A stretch of DNA of 9,624 nucleotides from Bacteroidota bacterium (GCA_023393485.1 JAEWLD010000304.1:1-9624); one strand, 5' to 3'. Shown: positions 1 through 6,129, numbered from the stretch's first letter. Notes: generated by a model from the sequence alone, not told the origin. Program-made: numbers and translations.

Positions 1-148
1 ACCATGCGTTATAAATCAGGATTCGGGCTGTTGCTGTGTTATAATCGTTTTCGATGAATGTCCCGAATGCCATCGCCGTGGCAAAAGCGATAAAAAGAAA
101 AGCCATCAATCGGGTCGAAAAGAAAAACGCGCCTATTTTCTTGAGCAT
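1..148 (-). CDS. Cytochrome c biogenesis protein, ResB/CcsA-type (N-terminus only)
   Basis: Reading leftwards from an ATG at 148, the frame stays open to the window edge for 49 codons. The peptide begins MLKKIGAFFFSTRLMAFLF and continues with a hydrophobic stretch, then GTFIENDYNTATARILIYNAW. The 'ST(R)LMA' start, a first membrane helix at about residues 11-30 and the 'GTFIEN(D)Y.T..AR..IYN.W' segment are what I recognise as the start of the ResB half of system II cytochrome c biogenesis proteins, which in Bacteroidota is usually fused to CcsA. Such proteins carry haem across the inner membrane and attach it to apocytochromes c. The rest of the gene, including the CcsA WWD motif and haem-ligand histidines, lies outside the window, so fusion to CcsA is inferred. 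The gene is divergent from the secreted-protein gene at 413. No Shine-Dalgarno is visible. Confidence 0.82.
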   Translation of the reverse strand, partial: MLKKIGAFFFSTRLMAFLFIAFATAMAFGTFIENDYNTATARILIYNAW

Positions 149-225
149 AGCTGCGGTATGATTTTTTGAAATTGGGCCAGGACTTAAAAAAAGCGCGACG
201 CAATCCGGTTTTGTAAAAGGTCATG

Positions 226-233
226 CAAAAATA
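226..233 (-). promoter_or_regulatory. Candidate -7 box for the minus-strand cytochrome c biogenesis gene
   Basis: On the minus strand the bases read TATTTTTG, an exact match to the Bacteroidota -7 consensus TAnnTTTG. It lies 77 bases upstream of the ATG at 148, which would give a leader of about 70 nt. I do not see a clear TTG/TTTG -33 element at the usual 17-23 base spacing, and this AT-rich motif can arise by chance, so the call is tentative. Confidence 0.35.
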
Positions 234-329
234 GGTAAAAATGTTGGTTCGGGCCGCGAAGGAAGTTCTTGTTTTTTTGCCAATTTTTCGATGTTGCGAA
301 AACTGGAAACCCGCGGCGATTTCGGATTT

Positions 330-357
330 TCGGCATTTTATCGGGTATGTATGCCGA
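330..357. repeat. Inverted repeat, 7-bp arms, 14-base loop
   Basis: TCGGCAT (330-336) and ATGCCGA (351-357) are perfect reverse complements around a 14-base spacer. The repeat lies 37 bases upstream of the candidate -7 box at 394. It could be an operator for a dimeric regulator or a weak hairpin. No T-run follows, so it is not a terminator. A 7-bp repeat in a region this size could be coincidence. Confidence 0.3.
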
Positions 358-393
358 TTATCTATAAAATGATGCAGAGCAAAGGGCAATCAA

Positions 394-401
394 TATTTTT
401 G
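394..401 (+). promoter_or_regulatory. Candidate -7 box for the T9SS cargo gene
   Basis: TATTTTTG matches the Bacteroidota -7 consensus TAnnTTTG exactly. No TTG is present in the -33 window (about 366-377). If real, transcription would begin near 407-409. That is only a few bases before the GTG at 413 but about 22 bases before the in-frame TTG at 431, which bears on the choice of start codon. Confidence 0.4.
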
Positions 402-412
402 AAGCGTATTAA

Positions 413-2584
413 GTGCAAAAAGCCCCAAGTTTGAATCACAAGTACTTCATCTTAAACCTATTTATCGCGCTACTCGGCACGGCCGCCTTTGCCCAGGGCC
501 AAACCAATCGTTGGTATTTCGGAAATAAAGCAGGCCTTGACTTTTCAAGTGGCGATCCTGTCGTGGTTTTTGACGGGCAACTCAATGCCGTTGAAGGCTG
601 CACGAGCATCGCCGACGCGCAGGGCAATCTTCTGTTCTACACGAACGGCATCACGGTTTGGAACAAATTACACATTCCGATGGCCAACGGCACGGGATTG
701 TTCGGCGATTTCTCAAGTACACAGGCGGCGGTTATCGTGCAAAAACCGGGTTCGGCCAATCTCTATTACGTTTTTACGACCAGCCCGTTTGAGACCGATG
801 GCGGGCTTCGGTATTCAATAGTCGACATGGCGGCCAATAACGGCAACGGTCAGGTCACCTCAAAAAACATTTTGCTTCACGAGTCTACGTGTGAAAAGAT
901 TTCGGTTATCCGGCACGCGAACGGCCAGGATCTTTGGGTCGTTGCGCACTTATGGAACAGCGACGCGTTCTACGCGCTCCAGATTACGCCATCGGGAATC
1001 AGCCCAACGCAGGTCACAAGCCACGCGGGAAGCATTGTCACGGCAGACGCAGACCACGCCAATGCGATCGGTTATATGAAAGTTTCGGCCGACGGTTCAA
1101 AAATCGTTGCGTGTCATACATTTATGAACAAGGCTGAACTTTTTGATTTCGATGCGATGACCGGGACGGTGTCGAATGCGCGTGAGCTGTGCAATGATGC
1201 GAGCGTTTACGGCGCGGAATTCTCGCCTGACAACACCGTTTTATACCTTTCTACGGTCGAACAAAGGAAAATTTTCCAGTTTGACCTTGCCGCAACCGAC
1301 ATCGTAGGTTCAAAACTGCTCATCGGAACCTTGCCGCAAAGCCCGGGCGCGTTGCAACTCGCGCCAAACGGAAAGATTTACATCGCAATGGCCGAAACAG
1401 ACAAACTCAGCGTAATCAATAATCCTGACAAACCCGGAAATTGCAACCTTACGATCAACAGCATCAATCTGGAAGGACGCATGTGCCTGCTCGGCTTGCC
1501 GTCGTTTAACCAATCTTTGCTTTTTACGAAAGTTTCTGCGGACAATCTCTGCAGCGGCAGCAATACCGGATTTGCGTTTGACGCAGACTTCACACCGGGT
1601 TCGGTGACATGGAATTTTGGCGATGGTTCGGCGGTTTCAAGCCAGCCGACACATCACTACGCGTCGTCGGGAAATTATACGGTGACAGCCACCGCATTTT
1701 ACGCAGGCGGTTCAATTTCCCGCAGCAAAGAAATTACCGTGGCAGCCGCGCCGCTTACGGGATCAATCCCGCCGCAGCGGTTTTGCATCGACGGCGTACA
1801 GCAATACCTTCTTTCTTCGAACAATGCGGCGCTGCTTCACGGCCAGTCGGCTGAGGATTTCAGTGTCAGTTATTTTGCAAGCCTGGCAGACGCAGAGCAA
1901 TTCGCCGACCCGTTGGCTGACAGCTACGTGATAAACGCAGGTTCGGTCACGATTTATGCGAATATCAAAAGCATTGAAGGCGGATGCAGCGCAATCGTTC
2001 CGTTTTCGATTATCGGGTTTGAGAAGCCTGTTGCCGTTGCGGTAAGCGATATGTATTCTTGCGACGGTCTCGTGCGCGATGGCCACGCAGCGTTTGACCT
2101 CGATGCCAAAGCCAATGAGATTCTCGCATCGCAGCCGGTGGGCTCAATATTGAAATTTTACGCTTCACAGGCCGATGCCGAAAACCAGCACAATCCTATT
2201 TTTGGCAGTTACACAAACGAAGTTATGGATCAGACAGTTTACGCACTGGTCAAAAACGGTGGCGGATGCCATGTGATCATTCCGGTAAAACTCGTCGTTG
2301 AAAAATGCGGAAACCGCGAAGACTACGATCTTTTCCCGAAATTCTTTACGCCAAACGGCGATGGTTACAACGACGCTTGGCAGGTAAAATCAGATCTCGG
2401 AACACCGTCGTACAAAATCGAAATCTTTGACCGCTACGGCCGACTGATCAAAGTCATCAGCGAAATCGACAACAACTGGGACGGTACTTTTGCCGGCCAG
2501 GATTTGCCGTCCGACGATTATTGGTTCGTTCTTTCAGGTGAAAACCTCGAAGAATACCGCGGGCATTTTTCATTGAAGCGGTAG
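413..2584 (+). CDS. Secreted PKD-domain protein with type B T9SS C-terminal sorting domain
   Basis: This is a 723-residue exported surface protein. An N-terminal signal peptide has a hydrophobic core at about residues 11-25 and a likely cleavage after AFA (25-27). Residues 33-370 contain repeats that look like propeller blades: 'VSADGSKIV' (224-232), 'FSPDNTVLYLS' (270-280) and 'LAPNGKIYIA' (316-325). A PKD domain follows at about 375-445, with the signature WNFGDG (400-405). Two related modules come next (about 455-535 and 545-630), each with an early Cys, a 'Y(F/A)S.ADAE' motif and a late GGC. The last 85 residues (639-723) start with FFTPNGDGYND and end HFSLKR, the gliding-motility-type C-terminal domain (CHU_C / type B) that routes proteins through the type IX system. 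Established examples of type B cargo, such as SprB, need a PorP/SprF-like partner for surface attachment; none is in this window. There is no ATG: an in-frame TAA sits directly before the GTG at 413, and a TTG at 431 would give a more compact signal peptide. Substrate or ligand is unknown. Confidence 0.9.
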   Translation: MQKAPSLNHKYFILNLFIALLGTAAFAQGQTNRWYFGNKAGLDFSSGDPVVVFDGQLNAVEGCTSIADAQGNLLFYTNGITVWNKLHIPMANGTGLFGDFSSTQAAVIVQKPGSANLYYVFTTSPFETDGGLRYSIVDMAANNGNGQVTSKNILLHESTCEKISVIRHANGQDLWVVAHLWNSDAFYALQITPSGISPTQVTSHAGSIVTADADHANAIGYMKVSADGSKIVACHTFMNKAELFDFDAMTGTVSNARELCNDASVYGAEFSPDNTVLYLSTVEQRKIFQFDLAATDIVGSKLLIGTLPQSPGALQLAPNGKIYIAMAETDKLSVINNPDKPGNCNLTINSINLEGRMCLLGLPSFNQSLLFTKVSADNLCSGSNTGFAFDADFTPGSVTWNFGDGSAVSSQPTHHYASSGNYTVTATAFYAGGSISRSKEITVAAAPLTGSIPPQRFCIDGVQQYLLSSNNAALLHGQSAEDFSVSYFASLADAEQFADPLADSYVINAGSVTIYANIKSIEGGCSAIVPFSIIGFEKPVAVAVSDMYSCDGLVRDGHAAFDLDAKANEILASQPVGSILKFYASQADAENQHNPIFGSYTNEVMDQTVYALVKNGGGCHVIIPVKLVVEKCGNREDYDLFPKFFTPNGDGYNDAWQVKSDLGTPSYKIEIFDRYGRLIKVISEIDNNWDGTFAGQDLPSDDYWFVLSGENLEEYRGHFSLKR

Positions 2585-2633
2585 TACGCCGTTTTTAAAA
2601 ATCCAAATCCTCGCCTGACTCCATCATTTTTTT

Positions 2634-2641
2634 TAATTTAG
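2634..2641 (+). promoter_or_regulatory. Weak candidate -7 box before the DUF2520 operon
   Basis: TAATTTAG matches TAnnTTTG at all but one position and follows a run of Ts. It ends 4 bases before the ATG at 2646, so transcription would start at or inside the start codon, implying a leaderless or very short leader. No -33 TTG is visible. AT-rich spacer sequence could produce this by chance. Confidence 0.22.
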
Positions 2642-2645
2642 CCGA

Positions 2646-3404
2646 ATGATTGACGTAAGCATTATCGGTTCGGGAAACCTCGCGCAGCACTTGATTGCCG
2701 CGTTTGAAGCCAGCGAATCGACAACGCTTGTTCAGATCTATGCGCGTGACAGGCAAACAGTTTCCCATTTGGTAAATCCCGGAATCGTCACCGAAGACCT
2801 TGAGAATCTCAAAGAAGCCGACCTTTATATCATTGCCGTGACCGATGCGGCAATTGCCGAAATTTCCTCGAATTTACCTTTTAGGGACCGATTGGTCGCG
2901 CATACTTCGGGAAGTGTCGCCGTTGATGCGATCGACGCAAAAAACCGCCGCGCCGTATTTTATCCGCTACAGACTTTTACCAGGAATAAACCAGTCAATT
3001 TCAAGGAAATACCGATTTGCATTGAAACAGGAATGCAGGCCGATATGCTGCTTTTGGAACAAGTCGCATCTGCCCTGTCAGACAGCATTTACCGTATTGA
3101 TTCGCAGCAACGGAAAGCACTTCACGTGGCAGCGGTATTTGTCAGCAATTTTACGAACCATCTGTATAAAATCGGCAGCGACATCTGCGCAGAAAACGGA
3201 TTGCCATTCAATATTTTAAAGCCGCTGATCGCCGAAACCGCCAACAAAGTCCGGCTACTTTCGCCCGAAGACGCACAAACCGGTCCGGCCAGACGTCATG
3301 ACTTCAAGACAATCGAGGCGCATCTTGACTTTCTCAAAGCAGACAAACGCGAAGTTTACGAATTACTCACCCAATCCATCATCAACAATGAGCAAAAGTT
3401 ATAA
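2646..3404 (+). CDS. DUF2520 Rossmann-fold protein, oxidoreductase-like
   Basis: This 252-residue cytoplasmic protein has an N-terminal Rossmann fold: GSGNLA (8-13) is a GxGxxA dinucleotide-binding loop after the first strand, and YIIAVTDAAI (61-70) resembles the fourth-strand region of NADP-dependent dehydrogenases. HTSGS (86-90) and FYPLQTF (105-111) follow. The C-terminal half is helical and carries AAVFVSNFTNHLY (162-174) and QTGPARRHD (211-219), motifs I associate with the DUF2520 family. The architecture recalls pyrroline-5-carboxylate reductase and 6-phosphogluconate dehydrogenase-like enzymes, but the substrate is not known and I do not assign one. It is the first gene of a five-gene plus-strand operon and overlaps the KdsC-like gene by 17 bases. 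The start is the ATG at 2646, which puts the Rossmann strand at the very N-terminus as expected. A near-consensus -7 box lies just upstream. Confidence 0.88.
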   Translation: MIDVSIIGSGNLAQHLIAAFEASESTTLVQIYARDRQTVSHLVNPGIVTEDLENLKEADLYIIAVTDAAIAEISSNLPFRDRLVAHTSGSVAVDAIDAKNRRAVFYPLQTFTRNKPVNFKEIPICIETGMQADMLLLEQVASALSDSIYRIDSQQRKALHVAAVFVSNFTNHLYKIGSDICAENGLPFNILKPLIAETANKVRLLSPEDAQTGPARRHDFKTIEAHLDFLKADKREVYELLTQSIINNEQKL

Positions 3405-3915
3405 GGAACTGATGAACCACATCACGACGTTCATCCTCGATGTTGACGGCGTTCTGACCGACAGTTCTGTCCATGTGACCTCGACCGGCGAAATGCTGCG
3501 CGTGATGAATATCCGCGACGGTTATGCGATGAAAGCCGCCATTGAAAGCGGTTATCACGTCTGCGTAATTTCCGGCGGGAGCAATGAAGGCGTCAGGATC
3601 AGGCTTGAAAACCTCGGCATCACGGAGATTTACCTCGGCGCGCCCGACAAGGTCAAACTCTTTGAAGAATATATCAAAGCCTACAACATCAAGCCCGAGC
3701 AAGTGTTGTACATGGGCGACGACATTCCTGATTACCACGTCATGCAACGCGTTGGGCTTCCGGCTTGCCCGCAGGATTCGGCGCCTGAAATCAAGGCAAT
3801 CTCAAAATATGTATCGCATAAAAATGGCGGACGCGGCGCCGTGCGCGATGTGATTGAACAAGTAATGAAAGTCCAACACAAATGGCTGAAATATTTTAAC
3901 GCCAAATACGATTGA
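3388..3915 (+). CDS. KdsC-like HAD phosphatase (3-deoxy-D-manno-octulosonate 8-phosphate phosphatase)
   Basis: This is a 175-residue HAD-superfamily enzyme of the small C0, KdsC-like type, which hydrolyses Kdo-8-phosphate to Kdo for LPS inner-core synthesis. Motif I is ILDVDGVLTD, with nucleophile D18 and acid/base D20. Motif II is VISGG (60-64). The conserved lysine is in GAPDKVKLFEE (K88 or K90), and motif IV is MGDDIPD (109-115). NIRDGYAM (41-48) and the C-terminal GGRGAVRDVIE match the KdsC subfamily, and the length fits a capless tetrameric enzyme. The frame is open further upstream (ATG at 3298), but that extension lies wholly within the DUF2520 gene and adds about 30 non-family residues. 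The ATG at 3388 puts the DxD motif at the usual place. It overlaps the upstream gene by 17 bases, suggesting translational coupling. A related sugar-phosphate substrate cannot be excluded. Confidence 0.9.
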   Translation: MSKSYKELMNHITTFILDVDGVLTDSSVHVTSTGEMLRVMNIRDGYAMKAAIESGYHVCVISGGSNEGVRIRLENLGITEIYLGAPDKVKLFEEYIKAYNIKPEQVLYMGDDIPDYHVMQRVGLPACPQDSAPEIKAISKYVSHKNGGRGAVRDVIEQVMKVQHKWLKYFNAKYD

Positions 3916-3919
3916 TCGC

Positions 3920-4846
3920 ATGAGTTTTTTACGACTGATCCGCTATCAGAACCTGTTGATGCTCGCCCTGATGCAGCTTATTTTCAGATACGGCTTCCTT
4001 ATATGGTATGATGTGCCGCTCGCCCTCACTCATTGGCAGTACGCCTTGCTGATTCTCGCAACGATTTCAATTGCCGGCGCCGGTTACCTGATCAACGACA
4101 TCATGGACCGCGACACCGACCAGGACAACAAACCTGAAAAAGTCATTGTCGGAAACAGCATTTCGGAGAGCCGCGCTTACAACTACTATTTCGGGCTGAA
4201 TGCCATTGGTGTTTTGGCCGGCTCGTATCTTTCATTCGCGATCGGCAAGTTGTCATTCGCGATGATTTTCATCTCTGTTGTGCTCATACTCTATATGTAC
4301 GCGACGAGTTTCAAGCAAAACCTGCTGGTCGGCAATTTCCTTGTAGCGCTCTTGCTCTCATTCAGCGTGCTGATTGTTGGCGTTTTTGATATGTTTCCGG
4401 CATTGACTGCGGAAAACCGCGGCGCGATGGGACTCATTTTCGGGGTAATGATCGATTATGCAATTTTCGCGTTCATCATTAATTTCCTGCGCGAAATCGT
4501 CAAAGACCTTGAAGACGTCAACGGTGACTACAATCAGGGCATGGCTACGCTCCCGATAGTGTTGGGCGTTGCCCGAACCGCAATTCTCGTTTTCTGGATG
4601 AGTTTTATCCCGATCGGCGTTTTGCTTTATTACATCAATACGTATTTCATCGCCTTCGATTTGTTCATCGTCACGGCCTACGCGCTGGCGTTCGTGGTGG
4701 CGCCGCTGGTTTATTTTACAGTGAAAATGTATTCGGCCAAGACCAAAAAAGATTTCCGTCATTTGGCGAATGTCTTGAAAATGGTGTTGCTTTTCGGAAT
4801 CATTTCGGTGGCCGTGTTGACCTATAACCTGAAATACCATGCTTAA
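3920..4846 (+). CDS. UbiA-family prenyltransferase, geranylgeranylglycerol-phosphate geranylgeranyltransferase-like
   Basis: This 308-residue integral membrane protein belongs to the UbiA superfamily, with about eight or nine hydrophobic helices. The first Asp-rich motif is NDIMDRDTD (59-67, NDxxDxxxD) and the second is DLEDVNGD (196-203, DxxDxxxD). These bind the prenyl diphosphate through Mg2+. The following Q-G-M-A-T-L-P (about 206-212) is typical of the superfamily. The overall pattern resembles proteins usually annotated in flavobacteria as digeranylgeranylglyceryl phosphate synthase, the enzyme that adds the second prenyl chain to archaeal-type ether lipids. This is family resemblance; the true acceptor in this organism could be another polar lipid or a quinone precursor, although MenA-type enzymes usually sit with menaquinone genes. 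The gene starts 4 bases after the KdsC-like stop and overlaps maf by 8 bases, so it is part of the operon. Confidence 0.82.
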   Translation: MSFLRLIRYQNLLMLALMQLIFRYGFLIWYDVPLALTHWQYALLILATISIAGAGYLINDIMDRDTDQDNKPEKVIVGNSISESRAYNYYFGLNAIGVLAGSYLSFAIGKLSFAMIFISVVLILYMYATSFKQNLLVGNFLVALLLSFSVLIVGVFDMFPALTAENRGAMGLIFGVMIDYAIFAFIINFLREIVKDLEDVNGDYNQGMATLPIVLGVARTAILVFWMSFIPIGVLLYYINTYFIAFDLFIVTAYALAFVVAPLVYFTVKMYSAKTKKDFRHLANVLKMVLLFGIISVAVLTYNLKYHA

Positions 4847-5426
4847 CGAAAAGCTCGGGAATTACAAGATAATTTTGGCTTCCGGATCGCCGCGACGGCA
4901 GAAATTCTTTGCCGATTTAGGGCTTGAGTTTGAAATCCGGCTCAAAGAGATCGACGAAGTTTTTCCGCCCAATCTCAAAGCATCCGACATTACCGATTTC
5001 CTCGCCAAACTCAAAGCCGATGCGTTTGACGGTGAATTGGCCAACGACGAAATCCTCGTTACCAGTGACACCATTGTCTGGCACAAAGGCCTTGCGCTCG
5101 GCAAACCAAAAGACTACGGCGATGCGCTCGCGATACTTCAGTCGTTGTCCGGCGCGGCGCACGAAGTCTACACTTCTGTCTGCTTTAAGACCGCGTATCA
5201 CACCGACATCATCAATGACGTGACAAAAGTGACTTTCAACCGCCTGACACTTCAGGAAATCGAATATTACCTCGACGCCTGCAAGCCTTTCGACAAAGCC
5301 GGCGCATACGGCATCCAGGATTGGATCGGGCTTGTCGGGGTTCGTGAAATTTCCGGATCGTACGCAAACGTCATGGGGTTGCCGGTCGATAAAGTTTATG
5401 CATATTTCAATACATTTGGGCAATGA
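4839..5426 (+). CDS. maf: Maf family nucleoside triphosphate pyrophosphatase (YhdE-like)
   Basis: This 195-residue cytoplasmic protein hydrolyses nucleoside triphosphates to monophosphates and is thought to clear non-canonical or excess nucleotides; overexpression of Maf in Bacillus blocks septation. The phosphate-binding loop ASGSPRR is at 14-20, catalytic SDTIV with D77 at 76-80, GKP at 88-90, FDKAGAYGIQ at 151-160, and GSYANVMGLP at 173-182. The AGAYGIQ segment is the form found in the dTTP/UTP-specific YhdE/Maf group rather than the YceF group. The final substrate is inferred from that motif only. It begins within the end of the UbiA-like gene (8-base overlap) and its stop overlaps the next start as ATGA, so translation is probably coupled on both sides. 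Confidence 0.93.
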   Translation: MLNEKLGNYKIILASGSPRRQKFFADLGLEFEIRLKEIDEVFPPNLKASDITDFLAKLKADAFDGELANDEILVTSDTIVWHKGLALGKPKDYGDALAILQSLSGAAHEVYTSVCFKTAYHTDIINDVTKVTFNRLTLQEIEYYLDACKPFDKAGAYGIQDWIGLVGVREISGSYANVMGLPVDKVYAYFNTFGQ

Positions 5427-5962
5427 AGAATTTGCCGCATTTTGACACTTATTTCTCCGAAATCATAGCGACGGTAATTGTTATCTTAACATTTTTGCTG
5501 TTGCGGATCATTTCGGCCAAACTGATTCGGCGGTATGCCAAAATCAGTGAAATCCTCGAAAACCGCACAAATCTGGTAATTAAATATACGTTTTTACTTT
5601 TCAATACCCTTGGCATCGTTGCGCTGATCATCGTCTGGGGCGTAAAGACAGATTATATTTTCGCGACACTTTCAACGCTGCTGACCGTAATCGGCGTGGC
5701 ATTTGTCGCACAATGGTCTTTGCTGAGCAACATTACATCGGGAATCATTCTGCTTTTTTCGTTCCCGTTCAAAATCGGCGATGTCATTTTAATCCACGAT
5801 AAGGATTTTCCGATCGAGGCAGAAATCGACGATATCCGCGCGTTCCATACCCATTTGCGCACCAAGGAAGGCCGCATCATCACTTACCCAAACAATCTGC
5901 TGCTTCAAAAAGGCATTTCAATCCTTCCGGGATTTCGCGAAGACAAGGAATTCACCGATTGA
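5423..5962 (+). CDS. Short MscS-family mechanosensitive channel
   Basis: This 179-residue inner-membrane protein has hydrophobic helices at about 13-31 and 53-73 and a pore-lining helix at about 80-113 (VAFVAQWSLLSNITSGIIL), which aligns with TM3 of MscS and contains the typical Q.SL.N..SG pattern. The following beta domain (about 114-165) has FPFKIGDVI (114-122) and YPNN (155-158), as in MscS. The protein then stops. It lacks the C-terminal alpha/beta cage domain found in E. coli MscS (286 residues), so it is a minimal pore plus beta-domain form. I believe such short forms occur in other flavobacteria and do not think it is truncated by mutation. MscS channels open on membrane tension to release solutes during hypo-osmotic shock. 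It starts at an ATGA overlap with maf and is the last gene of the operon. The 179-residue size and gating are untested. Confidence 0.85.
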   Translation: MKNLPHFDTYFSEIIATVIVILTFLLLRIISAKLIRRYAKISEILENRTNLVIKYTFLLFNTLGIVALIIVWGVKTDYIFATLSTLLTVIGVAFVAQWSLLSNITSGIILLFSFPFKIGDVILIHDKDFPIEAEIDDIRAFHTHLRTKEGRIITYPNNLLLQKGISILPGFREDKEFTD

Positions 5963-6078
5963 TTTGACGCGGCATTTCTTATTAAAAATCTGAAAATCGT
6001 ACAACATTTTTCACCTTTGTTGTAAGGCACGCCATTTCGAATTGTGGCACTTTTGTCAAAATATCCTTAACAATTTTA

Positions 6079-6099
6079 ACGCTTTGCCTCCAAAAGCGT
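6079..6099. repeat. Inverted repeat at the AI-2E/mla promoter region, 7-bp arms
   Basis: ACGCTTT (6079-6085) and AAAGCGT (6093-6099) are perfect reverse complements around a 7-base spacer. The right arm touches the candidate -7 box TAACTTTA at 6099-6106, so a protein bound here would block polymerase. As RNA it could form a small hairpin near the start of the leader. No T-run follows, so it is not a typical terminator. Chance origin is possible in a gap of this length. Confidence 0.4.
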
Positions 6100-6106
6100 A
6101 ACTTTA
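6099..6106 (+). promoter_or_regulatory. Candidate -7 box for the AI-2E/mla operon
   Basis: TAACTTTA agrees with the Bacteroidota -7 consensus TAnnTTTG except at the last base. It lies 23 bases before the ATG at 6130, which would give a leader of about 16 nt. A TTTG at 6083-6086 is too close to serve as the -33 element and one at 6052-6055 is too far, so support is only partial. Confidence 0.35.
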
Positions 6107-6129
6107 AGGAAGACCAATACCAAAACGAC

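Larger units (their letters stand above)
149..412. other. Divergent intergenic region
   Basis: This stretch separates the minus-strand cytochrome c biogenesis gene from the plus-strand T9SS cargo gene. I see no convincing coding region. It holds one Bacteroidota-type -7 box for each direction (226-233 minus, 394-401 plus) and one 7-bp inverted repeat (330-357). A minus-strand open frame crosses it (389 down to 39), but its peptide is basic and low in hydrophobic pattern, matches no family I know, and runs out of frame through the start of the cytochrome c biogenesis gene. Confidence 0.6.
5963..6129 (+). other. Intergenic region upstream of the AI-2E/mla operon
   Basis: This 167-base AT-rich gap separates two co-directional operons and contains no coding frame I can support. 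Its 3' part holds a 7-bp inverted repeat (6079-6099) overlapping a promoter-like box (6099-6106). No strong hairpin followed by a T-run is present, so termination of the upstream operon is not obvious from sequence. Confidence 0.6.

Noticed and set aside
39..389. Minus-strand open frame of 116 codons in the left region
   Set aside because: It has no recognisable family pattern, spans the divergent intergenic region, and overlaps out of frame the better-supported ResB-like start at 148.
2576..2596. Possible hairpin plus T-run at the end of the T9SS cargo gene
   Set aside because: The stem AAGCGG/CCGTTT has only six pairs with one G-T wobble and uses most of the T-run itself, so it is too weak to call a terminator.
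3298..3387. Upstream extension of the KdsC-like reading frame
   Set aside because: The extra 30 residues lie fully within the DUF2520 coding sequence and look nothing like KdsC N-termini; the ATG at 3388 places the DxD motif correctly.
4358..4840. Long minus-strand open frame opposite the UbiA-like gene
   Set aside because: Its composition is that of an antisense shadow (many His, Arg, Asp and Glu opposite hydrophobic codons), and the sense strand carries clear UbiA motifs.
4917..5423. Minus-strand 168-codon frame opposite maf
   Set aside because: It is antisense to an intact Maf gene with all catalytic motifs; no family resemblance was seen.
6000..6024. TACAAC/GTTGTA inverted repeat after the MscS gene
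   Set aside because: It has six-base, AT-rich arms around a 13-base loop with no T-run after it; probably chance.
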